From Campylobacteraceae bacterium (lineage in GTDB: Bacteria > Campylobacterota > Campylobacteria > Campylobacterales > UBA6016): 8,448 bases of DNA. The notes beneath the pieces are model-generated. The model was not told the DNA's origin. It saw nothing but the letters and a program-made list of their open reading frames with translations, and made no database searches. Positions within the stretch are counted from its first letter, which is position 1. Each line of letters begins with the position of its first letter. The DNA lies in the NCBI GenBank assembly GCA_022758985.1, contig JAEMQC010000030.1, positions 1 to 8,448 on the forward strand, read 5' to 3'. The position numbers and the translations under genes were made by a program. Positions 1-7,940 of the stretch are shown here, piece by piece.

Positions 1-4
1 TCAT

Positions 5-814
5 ATGAGTAAAAAATGGATTGTTTCTAGCCTTTTTATAGCTACACTATTCGTGGTCTATTATTTTTTCGGCGGGCTGCTTCAAAACCAGCTCTCTCCC
101 TTGTCTTCTGGTATTAGGCTTTTATATATAGGCGCAAATGAATACGTAAAAGAGCTATTCGATACGCATATTAATCAGGCGGATACGATAGCCAGATTGA
201 AGGCTGAGAATGAAAAGCTGCAAAAAGAGGCTCTAATTTACAAAACGAGTATCAGGGAAAACGTATATAAGCAAAATATGGCCGGTTTTGGCGGCGATAC
301 GTTAGGGCAAAATGTCAAAATAAAACTTTCACGTGCGATTTCATATTCGAATCTACCCAATCTTTATAGAGTTTGGATAGATTTTGATCCTAGCGAAAAG
401 CAGGAAAATGAGGATATTCCTAAAGTTTACGGCATCATATATCCGACTCAAAATAAGCTGGATTCTGTCGCATGCGGAATAGCGCTCAAAAATCCAAATG
501 GCAAGTTTGAAGCGTTCTTAAACGGCGACCCAAAGTGCTCTTATGGAGTGTATGTTGGTAAAAATAGGGCTCCCGGCGTTGTATATGGCAAAAATCAAGA
601 TAAGCTCGTAGTAAAATATATACCAACCTGGATGGATGTAAAGCCGGGCGACGAGGTAATAACTAGCGGTCTTGATAATATATTTTTTGAAGGCGTAAAA
701 GTAGGGATAGTAAAAAGCGTAAGCTCGGATAGCGCCTATAAAGAGGCATTGGTGGATGGCTATTACAATCCGCTTTCGCCAAACTATTTTTACGTAATAG
801 AAAAAGCCAAATAA
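5..814 (+). CDS. mreC: Rod shape-determining protein MreC
   Basis: MreC is a bitopic inner-membrane protein of the elongasome. It links the cytoplasmic MreB filaments to periplasmic peptidoglycan synthases and so maintains rod or helical shape. The 269-residue product has the family layout: a short basic N-terminus, one membrane segment at about residues 5-24, a charged heptad-like coiled coil at about 44-90, and a periplasmic beta domain from about 100 to the end. The most diagnostic stretch is around residues 205-236, with PTWMDVKPGDEVITSG followed by FFEGVKVGIV. Two cysteines (157 and 178) lie in the beta domain. Length is normal for the family and the protein appears complete. The start lies at base 5, so its ribosome binding site, and the mreB gene expected upstream, are outside the window. 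carB begins 34 bases downstream in the same direction. Confidence 0.95.
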   Translation: MSKKWIVSSLFIATLFVVYYFFGGLLQNQLSPLSSGIRLLYIGANEYVKELFDTHINQADTIARLKAENEKLQKEALIYKTSIRENVYKQNMAGFGGDTLGQNVKIKLSRAISYSNLPNLYRVWIDFDPSEKQENEDIPKVYGIIYPTQNKLDSVACGIALKNPNGKFEAFLNGDPKCSYGVYVGKNRAPGVVYGKNQDKLVVKYIPTWMDVKPGDEVITSGLDNIFFEGVKVGIVKSVSSDSAYKEALVDGYYNPLSPNYFYVIEKAK

Positions 815-819
815 ATTTG

Positions 820-825
820 TATAAT
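820..825 (+). promoter_or_regulatory. Candidate -10 element (TATAAT) of a carB promoter
   Basis: A perfect TATAAT follows a T-rich stretch in the 34-base gap between mreC and carB. Transcription would start near base 831 and give a leader of under 20 bases carrying the carB Shine-Dalgarno sequence AAGGGG (837-842, 6 bases before the ATG). No clear -35 hexamer is visible; epsilonproteobacterial sigma-70 promoters often lack one. The hexamer could be chance in an AT-rich gap, and read-through from mreC is equally possible. Confidence 0.4.
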
Positions 826-848
826 GAAATCATAATAAGGGGTAAAAG

Positions 849-3800
849 ATGAGAAAAAAACTGACAAAAAAAAGAACTGATATAGAGACTATATTGCTGA
901 TTGGCTCAGGTCCAATTGTTATAGGTCAGGCTTGCGAGTTTGACTACTCCGGCGCTCAGGCTGCAAAAACCCTAAAAGAGCTTGGGTATCGCGTCGTTCT
1001 CATCAACTCAAACCCTGCAACCATTATGACAGACCCTGAATTCGCCGACAAAACATACATTGAGCCGATAACGGAAGATGTCGTAGCGAAGATAATTGCG
1101 CAAGAAAAAGTAGACGCCGTGCTTCCTACAATGGGTGGACAAACAGCTCTTAATATCGCTATGAAGATGTATGAAAAAGGGATGCTGGAAGGAATAAAAT
1201 TCCTTGGCGCAAACCCTGAGGCGATCAAAAAAGGGGAAGATAGACAGGCTTTTAAAGAAGCGATGATAAAAATCGGGATGGATATTCCAAAAAGCCGTTA
1301 TGCTTATACGATAGATGAAGCTACACAAGCTGCAAAAGAGATTGGTTTTCCGCTTATTATTAGAGCGTCGTTTACTCTTGCGGGCGGCGGCTCGGGTGTG
1401 GCGTACAACATAGACGAGTTCAAAGAGCTGGCGCAAAAAGGTATAGAGGCAAGCCCAATCGGTGAAATCCTAATCGAAGAGAGCCTTCTTGGCTGGAAAG
1501 AGTATGAGATGGAGGTTATCCGCGACTCTGCGGACAACTGCATCATCGTCTGCTCCATTGAAAACCTTGACCCGATGGGTGTTCACACGGGGGACTCTAT
1601 TACGATAGCTCCGGCTCTAACATTGACGGACAAAGAGTATCAAAGGATGAGAGATGCCTCTTTTGCAATTTTGAGAGAAATCGGTGTCGACACAGGCGGC
1701 TCAAATGTGCAGTTTGCCATCAATCCAAATACAGGGCGAATGACCGTTATCGAGATGAATCCTAGGGTTTCAAGAAGCTCTGCTCTCGCTTCAAAAGCGA
1801 CCGGATATCCGATAGCAAAAGTTGCTACGCTTCTTGCGGTCGGCTTTACGCTTGACGAGATAGAAAACGATATCACGGGAACCGCTGCATCTTTTGAGCC
1901 GACGATAGACTACATCGTAACCAAACTCCCTAGATTTACGTTTGAGAAGTTTGCAGGGGCGGACTCTACACTCACTACGTCTATGAAATCGGTCGGTGAG
2001 GCGATGGCGATAGGCACTACCTTCAAAGAGTCCATCCAAAAAGCGCTCTGTTCGCTCGAGACCGGTCTTAGCGGATTTGACGATATGGCAGGAGACGATG
2101 AGTTTGTCAAAAAAGAGATTAGAAGACCGAATGCCGATAGAATACTATATGTTGCGGAAGGCTTTAGAAGAGGACTTAGCATAGACGAGATATTTGCCCT
2201 ATCCAAAATAGACCCTTGGTTTCTCTCCGAGATAAAAGAGATAGTCGAGTTCGAGAAGAAAGTAAACAGCTCGCTTCTAAACGACAAAGCGGCTCTTTTT
2301 GCCGCAAAATCTATGGGGTTTAGCGACAAGAGACTTGCCAAGCTTGCAGGCGTAACCGAGGGCGACGTCAAAGAGGCCAGAAATAGACAGGGTATAGCCC
2401 TTACATACAACGAAGTAGATACGTGCGCCGCCGAATTTAGAGCGCTCACGCCGTATCTATACTCCACCTACGAGCAAAACCCTTACGCCAAGAACACCCC
2501 TTTGTTTGAAGATGACAAGAAAGTGATGATTATAGGCGGCGGACCAAACAGAATAGGGCAGGGTATAGAGTTTGACTACTGCTGCGTGCATGCGGCGTTT
2601 GCGCTAAAGGATATGGGGGTGCGCTCCATAATGCTCAACTGTAACCCTGAAACCGTCTCTACCGATTATGATACGAGCGACATTCTATTCTTCGAGCCTA
2701 TCGACTTTGAAAGAGTGAGCTCTATTATAGACAAAGAGAGACCAGACGGTATTATCGTGCATTTTGGCGGACAGACTCCGCTCAAGCTATCCAAAAAAAT
2801 CTCCGCATACGGCGGTAAGATAATAGGCACGACCGCAGAGACGATAGACGTCGCCGAAGATAGAAAGCTCTTTAGCGAATTTGCGGACAAAATAGGCCTT
2901 TTGCAACCCAAAAACGCAACCGCTACAAGCGTAGACGAAGCTGCTAAGTATGCAAACGAGATAGGCTATCCTGTGCTTGTACGACCTTCATTTGTTCTCG
3001 GCGGTAGAGCTATGAGAACCGTTGATAGCGAAGAGGAGCTAAGAAATTATATGGCTGAGGCGATTTCTGTTAGCCACAACTCACCTGTGCTAATAGACAA
3101 GTTTTTAGACGGAGCCATAGAGCTTGATGCGGATGCGATATGTGATGGAACGGACGTATATATAGGCGGTATTATGCAGCATATCGAAGAGGCAGGCATA
3201 CACTCCGGAGACTCTGCGTGTTCGCTTCCGCCAGTATCGCTCTCCGAGGAGATGATAAAAGAGGTTAGGGCTACGACTGCAAAAATAGCTCTGAGCCTCG
3301 GTGTAAAAGGTCTTGTCAATATACAGTTTGCGATTTTTGAAGATAAACTATATTTGATAGAGGTAAATCCGAGAGCCAGTAGAACCGTGCCGTTTGTATC
3401 CAAAGCTACAGGCGTGCCGATGGCAAAAGTGGCAACAAGAGTAATGTGGCAAGGTAATCTAAGAGAGGCACTAAAGTTCTACGATAAACACAATGTCGTT
3501 TACGAAGAGGACGGTCTACTACTCCCTCGTCTAAAAGGGCATATAGCGGTAAAAGAGGCCGTATTCCCGTTCAACAAACTTGCGGGCTCCGATGTAAGCC
3601 TTGGACCTGAGATGAAATCTACGGGCGAAGTTATGGGTATATCAAGCGATTTTGGCGTATCTTTTGCAAAAAGCCAAGCGGCCGCAGGAAATAGGCTTCC
3701 AAAAAGCGGCAAGCTGTTTATATCGCTCTCTCAGGCGGACAAGGTGCATGCGGCAACTTTAGCGAAAGAGTATAAGGCTCTAGGGTTTAGCCTGATTGCG

Positions 3801-4100
3801 ACAAGCGGAACGGCAAAAGCGATAAATGAGGCAGGCGTCGAGTGCGAGAGCGTACTAAAGATTTCTGAGGGTAGACCAAATATCGAAGACCACCTCAAAA
3901 ACGGCGAAATATCGATGGTGATAAACACTTCCGACAACCGTTCGGTAAAAGACGACACGATGAAAATCAGACAATCGGTCGTTAGGTTTAACGTACCCTA
4001 CATTACTACGATAGCCGCAGCAAACGCAGCTATAGAAGCCGCAAAAGGTCTCCAACGGGGCGAGCTAGGCGTCAAAGCGATACAAGACTACCTTGGCTAA
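849..4100 (+). CDS. carB: Carbamoyl-phosphate synthase large subunit CarB
   Basis: CarB makes carbamoyl phosphate from bicarbonate, two ATP and ammonia delivered by the CarA glutaminase. It feeds pyrimidine and arginine synthesis in the cytosol. The 1083 residues match the usual length (E. coli about 1073) and show the internal duplication. The carboxyphosphate half starts with [17 protein letters not shown] at residues 19-35, and the carbamoyl-phosphate half repeats this as [15 protein letters not shown] at about 563-577. Each half carries an ATP-grasp signature ([18 protein letters not shown] in the first, [18 protein letters not shown] in the second). The C-terminal MGS-type allosteric domain begins near residue 953 and holds the phosphate-loop-like ATSGTAKA. 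The start is supported by AAGGGG six bases upstream. carA is not in the window, so the subunits are encoded apart. The stop codon overlaps the next start by one base. No frameshift or missing catalytic motif was seen. Confidence 0.98.
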   Translation: MRKKLTKKRTDIETILLIGSGPIVIGQACEFDYSGAQAAKTLKELGYRVVLINSNPATIMTDPEFADKTYIEPITEDVVAKIIAQEKVDAVLPTMGGQTALNIAMKMYEKGMLEGIKFLGANPEAIKKGEDRQAFKEAMIKIGMDIPKSRYAYTIDEATQAAKEIGFPLIIRASFTLAGGGSGVAYNIDEFKELAQKGIEASPIGEILIEESLLGWKEYEMEVIRDSADNCIIVCSIENLDPMGVHTGDSITIAPALTLTDKEYQRMRDASFAILREIGVDTGGSNVQFAINPNTGRMTVIEMNPRVSRSSALASKATGYPIAKVATLLAVGFTLDEIENDITGTAASFEPTIDYIVTKLPRFTFEKFAGADSTLTTSMKSVGEAMAIGTTFKESIQKALCSLETGLSGFDDMAGDDEFVKKEIRRPNADRILYVAEGFRRGLSIDEIFALSKIDPWFLSEIKEIVEFEKKVNSSLLNDKAALFAAKSMGFSDKRLAKLAGVTEGDVKEARNRQGIALTYNEVDTCAAEFRALTPYLYSTYEQNPYAKNTPLFEDDKKVMIIGGGPNRIGQGIEFDYCCVHAAFALKDMGVRSIMLNCNPETVSTDYDTSDILFFEPIDFERVSSIIDKERPDGIIVHFGGQTPLKLSKKISAYGGKIIGTTAETIDVAEDRKLFSEFADKIGLLQPKNATATSVDEAAKYANEIGYPVLVRPSFVLGGRAMRTVDSEEELRNYMAEAISVSHNSPVLIDKFLDGAIELDADAICDGTDVYIGGIMQHIEEAGIHSGDSACSLPPVSLSEEMIKEVRATTAKIALSLGVKGLVNIQFAIFEDKLYLIEVNPRASRTVPFVSKATGVPMAKVATRVMWQGNLREALKFYDKHNVVYEEDGLLLPRLKGHIAVKEAVFPFNKLAGSDVSLGPEMKSTGEVMGISSDFGVSFAKSQAAAGNRLPKSGKLFISLSQADKVHAATLAKEYKALGFSLIATSGTAKAINEAGVECESVLKISEGRPNIEDHLKNGEISMVINTSDNRSVKDDTMKIRQSVVRFNVPYITTIAAANAAIEAAKGLQRGELGVKAIQDYLG

Positions 4101-4540
4101 TGGACCCCTCTAAGATATATTTAACGCAGACCGACACTACTGTCGGACTCTGCTCCCAAAACAGTGAGGCTCTAGCCAAGGCGAAAGGCAGAAGCCCACA
4201 GAAGCCTTTTTTGGTAACTTGTGCGGGACTTCGTGAGCTCAAAAAATTAACGAGAGTTTTGAAAAAACACAGAAAAACTATTAGAAGAGCCGAGAAAACA
4301 ACATTCGTATATCCTGACAAAAACATAGCGATAAGAGTCGTGCACTCCGGAGACTACTACGAGTTTTTAAAAAAATTCGGTTGGATGTACTCCACCAGCG
4401 CAAACAGATCCGGCGGCAATTTTGATTTCGAATTCGCAAGCGGTGTCGCCGACGTGCTAGTGCTAACCAAAGAAGGATATAAAGAGGGCGCCCCTTCAAA
4501 GATAATCAGACTCGGCAAAAAATTAAAGAAGTTAAGATGA
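4100..4540 (+). CDS. Short Sua5/YciO/YrdC/YwlC-family protein (TsaC-like)
   Basis: Family members with known function (TsaC/Sua5) make threonylcarbamoyl-AMP for the t6A37 modification of ANN-decoding tRNAs. Family motifs are visible in order: TDTTVGL (residues 11-17, matching the PTDTVYGL motif), KGRSPQKP (29-36, the K-x-R nucleotide-binding motif), IAIRV (76-80), STSANRSG (98-105) and PSKIIRL (132-138). At 146 residues it is clearly shorter than E. coli TsaC (about 190) and Sua5 (about 340). It lacks the usual leading helix, and the WPGPVT region is reduced to an unrecognisable basic segment at about 56-70. The gene overlaps carB by one base (TAATG) and the following gene by four, indicating translational coupling. 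A similar short protein follows carB in Campylobacter, as I recall. Family membership is secure; whether it is the organism's t6A synthase or a paralogue is not. Confidence 0.85.
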   Translation: MDPSKIYLTQTDTTVGLCSQNSEALAKAKGRSPQKPFLVTCAGLRELKKLTRVLKKHRKTIRRAEKTTFVYPDKNIAIRVVHSGDYYEFLKKFGWMYSTSANRSGGNFDFEFASGVADVLVLTKEGYKEGAPSKIIRLGKKLKKLR

Positions 4541-5430
4541 GTCTGCTGCTTGCTATTATCGGCGTCTATTTTTTTGTAACATTGGGATTTGCGGCAAAGA
4601 GGATATTCAAGGAGATAAACGAGCGGACTTTGGTGCTTCTCTCTGTTTATTTCCTACAGCCTATTCTTTCCTTTTGGGGTATTTTGGGGGCAAAAATAGA
4701 CACCACTGCCGTAACTGCCCCGCTTATATATTTTTCAATCTCGCTTTTTGCTGCGCTTTTTGGGTATTTCGTGTTTAGTCGTATATTCCAAGACAAAAAA
4801 GACGCCGTGATAGTGACGGCGGGCGGGGTGATAGGAAATACCGGCAACCTCGGTATTCCACTGCTTCTGGCGATGTTTGGTAAGGGTGCCGTATTTTACG
4901 CCGTGCTTATCAATCTCGCAAATATCTTTGTTCTGTATGTTATTGGTGTATTTCTCTATTCGCTGGGTAGCTACACGGCAAAAGAGGCGCTCAAAAACAT
5001 CCTCTCAATGCCGGTCATCTGGTCGGCGTCCGTTGCGCTTGCCATGAACTATTTTGGGATTAGTCTGCCTAGTGCATTTGACCAGACGATAGAGATGGGG
5101 GCGTATACCTCGATGACGCTACAGCTTATTATTTTTGGCGTATTTCTCGGCGGTCTTGGAAGGTTTAAGCCTGATTTCAAGCTTGTGGCGTGGGGGATGG
5201 GATACAAGTTTGCCGCCGTTCCGCTCCTTGCTTTTGCGGTTCTTAGTTTGCTTGACATTGACTCTTTCATCAAAAGTCTTATATTTTTACAGGTGTGTAT
5301 GCCGCTCGCCGTCAACAATGTCAATCTGGCCTCTTTGTATGATTGTAAGCCCTATACGGTCACGGCAAATATTTTGGCTAGTTCGCTTTTGTTCGTTGGT
5401 TTAATCTTTGTCTATAAGAGCGTATTCTAA
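4537..5430 (+). CDS. AEC-family transporter (auxin efflux carrier family permease)
   Basis: This is an inner-membrane carrier of the auxin efflux carrier (AEC) family. Bacterial members move organic acids such as malate, or other small metabolites; the substrate cannot be read from the sequence. The 297 residues are mostly hydrophobic, with about eight to ten membrane segments. Two family landmarks are visible: the broken-helix motif GNTGNLGIPLLL (residues 100-111) and its counterpart near the C-terminus, LQVCMPLAVNNVNLASLY (251-268). Length fits the family (about 300). The ATG overlaps the stop of the Sua5-like gene in an ATGA arrangement, so the start is well supported although the Shine-Dalgarno match is weak. 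There is no obvious functional link to carB; co-transcription may only reflect the compact genome. Confidence 0.9.
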   Translation: MSLLLAIIGVYFFVTLGFAAKRIFKEINERTLVLLSVYFLQPILSFWGILGAKIDTTAVTAPLIYFSISLFAALFGYFVFSRIFQDKKDAVIVTAGGVIGNTGNLGIPLLLAMFGKGAVFYAVLINLANIFVLYVIGVFLYSLGSYTAKEALKNILSMPVIWSASVALAMNYFGISLPSAFDQTIEMGAYTSMTLQLIIFGVFLGGLGRFKPDFKLVAWGMGYKFAAVPLLAFAVLSLLDIDSFIKSLIFLQVCMPLAVNNVNLASLYDCKPYTVTANILASSLLFVGLIFVYKSVF

Positions 5431-5459
5431 AATAGCAAAAACAATTTTTTGGAGAGATA

Positions 5460-6098
5460 ATGAAGAGCTATATCAAAAAAATTTCACAGGTATCGGCGTT
5501 TGGCTCAATGGCCGTCCTTGCAGCATTAGCTCTTAGCGGTTGTGAGCAAAAACCAAAAGAGGGGACTGGAGGCGTAGCCGAAGCAGCCAAACAACAAGGG
5601 CAGTTTATGGTCATCCAAGAGGTTGCAGACGGCAAATACAAGGTAGTCGAGCAATATCCCACTAACGGCCCAAGTCGTGCGATACTAAAAGAGATTAACG
5701 GCACTGAGAGGTTGCTTAGTGAGGCTGAGCTCAAAAAGCTGGCTGAAGAAGAGGCAAAAAAAGTAGAAAATAATACTTCAAATCTTGCAAAAGCTCCAAA
5801 CGAGCAGATGCATTCTGGAGGTATGAGTCTGGGCGAGACTATCCTTGCCTCTGCGGCGGGAGCGCTAATTGGCGGCTACTTAGCTAACAAGTTATTTAAT
5901 AATCCAAACTTCCAAGCAAATCAACGAGTGATGACCCCTACGCATACAAGCCAGCCAGCCACCAAGACCCCTTCAACGGCTACAAGTACAGGCGCAAAAC
6001 CGCAAAGCGGCTATTTCAAACAATCACCGGTGCACTCCCCTGCTACGCCTACAGGCGGACCTAGCAGTCCTACATCTAGTCAAAGCTATGGAGGTTAA
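5460..6098 (+). CDS. UPF0323-family lipoprotein with glycine zipper and Gly-Gly C-terminus
   Basis: The product is an exported lipoprotein. A basic n-region and hydrophobic stretch lead to the lipobox LSGC, with lipidated Cys28 followed by Glu29. Residues 44-87 form a compact conserved-looking block (QGQFMVIQEVADGKYKVVEQ and following), then an Ala/Glu/Lys helix at about 88-105. A glycine-zipper hydrophobic segment follows (about 120-145, core AAGALIGGYLANKLF). The last 55 residues are Ser/Thr/Pro-rich, low in complexity, and end Ser-Tyr-Gly-Gly. I assign it to UPF0323, the family of C. jejuni Cj0371, from overall pattern and from its neighbour. Function is not established. GGAGAG at 5451-5456 supports the start. 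The gene lies 29 bases after the AEC gene, and its stop falls just after the ribosome binding site of the ligase gene, so the two are very likely co-translated. The tail may be disordered, and its terminal glycine may matter (see findings). Confidence 0.88.
   Translation: MKSYIKKISQVSAFGSMAVLAALALSGCEQKPKEGTGGVAEAAKQQGQFMVIQEVADGKYKVVEQYPTNGPSRAILKEINGTERLLSEAELKKLAEEEAKKVENNTSNLAKAPNEQMHSGGMSLGETILASAAGALIGGYLANKLFNNPNFQANQRVMTPTHTSQPATKTPSTATSTGAKPQSGYFKQSPVHSPATPTGGPSSPTSSQSYGG
6090..6094 (+). promoter_or_regulatory. Shine-Dalgarno GGAGG that decides the ligase gene start
   Basis: GGAGG lies five bases before the ATG at 6100, a near-ideal spacing. A longer reading from the ATG at 6088 would place this motif inside the coding region and has no ribosome binding site of its own. 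The motif is within the last codons of the lipoprotein gene, whose TAA is at 6096-6098, so translation of the two genes is probably coupled. Confidence 0.85.
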
Positions 6099-6099
6099 T

Positions 6100-7284
6100 A
6101 TGATAAATTTGCGAAAAGTAGAGCCGCTACCAAAGAGTGCGCTAGAAGAGATAGGGTTTTATTGGCACACTGATATAGACAATAGTGACTATATAGCCGA
6201 CAGTATGGTGGAGGTGACGGAGGCCGAAGCCGAGGCTTATTATAACGCCGCAAACGAGATATACGATATGTTTGTCGAGGCCGGGCAGTATGTTATAGAC
6301 AACAACCTTTTTCATGAACTTGGAATTCCGTTTAACCTTGTAGAGCTCATCAAATTATCTTGGGAGTCCGATGTTCATTGGCATCTGTATGGCAGGTTTG
6401 ATTTTGCGGGCGGTATTGATGGAGCGCCTATCAAGCTTCTTGAATTTAACGCTGATACGCCGACAGCAGTATTTGAAACAGGTGTTATACAATGGGCGCT
6501 GGCGAGACATAACGGCCTTGATACGGCGTCACAGTTTAACAACCTATATGAAGCTTTGAAGGCCAATTTCAAACGCCTTATAACGCTAGACGAAGACGTA
6601 AGCGATTTTGAGGAGAGATACGAAGGGTGGAGAATTTTATTTTCTGCGGTGCGAGGCAACAAAGAGGAGGAGAATACGGTCAAATTCCTTCAACAGGTGG
6701 CGCACGAGGCCGGTTGGGTGACAGGATTTACCTATATGGATGAAGTTGGCTTCGATCCAAATCACGGCGTATTCGACGAGGACGGCGAGAGATATGAATT
6801 TTGGTTCAAGCTCTATCCATGGGAGGATATAGCGGTAAACGAGGGTGGACTACTGGCTCAGCTAACCGATATGGTCAAAAACCAAACCAGTATATTCCTA
6901 AACCCGGCCTATGCGGCGATGTTTCACTCAAAAGGGATGCTCCCTATTCTAAAAAAACTTTTCCCGAATAGCCCATATCTGCTTGACGCCTCGTTTGAAC
7001 CGCTAAAAGGCAAAGCGTATGTAGAGAAAAAATGCTTCTCAAGAGAGGGCGAAAACGTAAAAATTTTCGATTCAAACGGCAATTTAACACATGAAAACGG
7101 CGGAAATTACGCAAATTCAAAGAGCGTCTATCAAGAGTTTGTGGAGCTTCCAAAAGATGCCGATGGGGCGCATTATCAGGCGGGGGTATTCTTTGCGTAT
7201 GAGGGTGCAGGTCTTGGCTTTAGAAAAGGCGGTGCGATACTCGATAATATGAGTAAATTCGTAGGACATATCATAAAACAATAA
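6100..7284 (+). CDS. Glutathionylspermidine synthase-family ATP-grasp amide ligase (YgiC/YjfC-like)
   Basis: The 394-residue protein matches the synthetase domain of glutathionylspermidine synthase without the amidase half of the E. coli enzyme, so it is closest in build to YgiC/YjfC. The characterised family reaction couples the glycine carboxylate of glutathione to spermidine using ATP; the substrate here is unknown. Visible motifs, numbered from the ATG at 6100: GRFDF (98-102) and LLEFNADTPTAVFETG (113-128), which together give the R-x-D and E-x-N set expected for Mg-ATP binding; FKLYPWED (236-243); LPILKKLFPNSPYLL (281-295); VEKKCFSREGENV (308-320), the ATP-grasp lysine and glycine-rich loop; and a C-terminal DNMSKFVGHII. 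All core motifs are present, so it should be active. There is no signal peptide, so it is cytoplasmic as read. It directly follows the UPF0323 lipoprotein gene and is followed by a terminator. Confidence 0.9.
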   Translation: MINLRKVEPLPKSALEEIGFYWHTDIDNSDYIADSMVEVTEAEAEAYYNAANEIYDMFVEAGQYVIDNNLFHELGIPFNLVELIKLSWESDVHWHLYGRFDFAGGIDGAPIKLLEFNADTPTAVFETGVIQWALARHNGLDTASQFNNLYEALKANFKRLITLDEDVSDFEERYEGWRILFSAVRGNKEEENTVKFLQQVAHEAGWVTGFTYMDEVGFDPNHGVFDEDGERYEFWFKLYPWEDIAVNEGGLLAQLTDMVKNQTSIFLNPAYAAMFHSKGMLPILKKLFPNSPYLLDASFEPLKGKAYVEKKCFSREGENVKIFDSNGNLTHENGGNYANSKSVYQEFVELPKDADGAHYQAGVFFAYEGAGLGFRKGGAILDNMSKFVGHIIKQ

Positions 7285-7285
7285 G

Positions 7286-7310
7286 TGAGGGTATAATGCC
7301 CTCAAATTTT
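7286..7310 (+). terminator. Rho-independent terminator after the ligase gene
   Basis: Two bases past the ligase stop, TGAGGG (7286-7291) pairs with CCCTCA (7299-7304), extended by a T-G wobble, around a 5-base loop, and is followed by AATTTT. The stem is short but GC-rich and ideally placed to end the six-gene transcript. It marks the border between the compact gene block and the AT-rich region. Confidence 0.7.
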
Positions 7311-7421
7311 CATACAACATTTCACCCAGTTTTATTTTTCTAAAAAGCCACAATTAAATTAGTTCAAAAAGCGGCATGAGGTTAGAGGTACTGGTGGGAA
7401 ATAAAATTAGTGAAAAGTCTA

Positions 7422-7784
7422 TCACGGGCATTTGAGGGCAGTTTCATCGTCCGCTTTGCTTGCATCAAAGATCGCATTGATATAGTCTTCTATTTTTTGT
7501 TCATAGGTGGCTTTGTCAAACCTACCGATACTCGCAAATCTTTTATTTTCAAGCTCGGAATATTCTCTGACGGCTTCGTTTATGTATTCCTTTAAAACTT
7601 CGTCTATGACGGACATTAGATTATCCGGCGTGTACATTTTACGATTGCGTGCCATGTGCTCGATTATCTCCCTGACTTTTTGTTTTGCATGGACGAGCGA
7701 AGTTGTCCGTGGGGATAATTTTATCTCTTTGTCTTTAACTCTCATTCTAAAGTAATAAAAGCCATTGCGATTTAATAGATACAT
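7422..7784 (-). pseudogene. Truncated tyrosine integrase (N-terminal fragment)
   Basis: The 120-residue reading begins MYLLNRNGFYYFRMRVKDKE followed by IKLSPRTTSLVHAKQK. This is the typical N-terminal DNA-binding start (DUF6538-like) of tyrosine integrases carried by phages and genomic islands. Such proteins are normally about 350-420 residues. Here the reading stops (TGA at 7422-7424) inside what should be the core-binding domain, and none of the catalytic R, H-x-x-R or Y motifs appears in the 137 bases left before the ligase gene. It therefore cannot recombine DNA and is a relic. Position 7784 fits the conserved MYLL start, with only a weak AGG (7793-7795, minus strand) as ribosome binding site. 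The gene converges on the six-gene block. A plus-strand reading across the same bases (7507-7755) is a shadow. The fragment shows that a mobile element once ended here, or that a deletion removed the rest. Confidence 0.78.
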
Positions 7785-7804
7785 GTATACAACCTAAAAC
7801 TGGA

Positions 7805-7836
7805 TTGTGTACCACGAATGTATCAGTTGTGTACCA
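7805..7836. repeat. Two direct copies of TTGTGTACCA upstream of the integrase relic
   Basis: TTGTGTACCA occurs at 7805-7814 and 7827-7836, 22 bases apart start to start, about two helical turns on the same face. A related inverted copy, TTGTATACA on the minus strand, lies at 7784-7792. Iterated short sites directly upstream of an integrase gene are typical of integrase arm-type sites or of a repressor operator; which applies here is inference. Confidence 0.65.
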
Positions 7837-7843
7837 ATAGAGG

Positions 7844-7849
7844 TGTCAA
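7844..7849 (-). promoter_or_regulatory. Candidate -35 (TTGACA) of the integrase promoter
   Basis: The minus strand carries a perfect TTGACA here, with the 10-base repeat at 7827-7836 lying in what would be the spacer. No good -10 is seen at 17-18 bases (CTGATA or TGATAC); a better match, TACATT, lies 21 bases away. The promoter is plausible from position only. Confidence 0.3.
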
Positions 7850-7940
7850 TTTGATTGTTTGGTTGCCGTAAATAAAGGCTTGAAGTGTAAACGGGTGGTT
7901 CTAGAGGACTCGAATTAAGCTATTTAAATATCGATAACAC

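Noticed and set aside
1910..2467. 185-residue minus-strand open reading inside carB.
   Set aside because: Shadow of an intact, highly conserved gene; low-complexity Ser/Leu-rich product with no domain.
5135..5404. 89-residue plus-strand reading in another frame of the AEC gene.
   Set aside because: The AEC frame is continuous and matches its family across this stretch; the alternative product has no features.
6088..6099. Upstream ATG that would add four residues (MEVN) to the ligase.
   Set aside because: It has no ribosome binding site, and using it would bury the GGAGG that is ideally spaced for the ATG at 6100.
7376..7435. 19-codon plus-strand reading MRLEVLVGNKISEKSITGI between the terminator and the integrase relic.
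   Set aside because: No ribosome binding site and too short to assign; it overlaps the end of the integrase relic.
7893..7914. Minus-strand stretch resembling a tRNA 3' end (TTCGAGT loop, then CCTCTAGAACCACC), which could be an attachment-site remnant.
   Set aside because: The T-stem does not pair, the acceptor is one base short of a proper discriminator-CCA end, and no tRNA body lies upstream. Probably coincidence, though close to the integrase relic.
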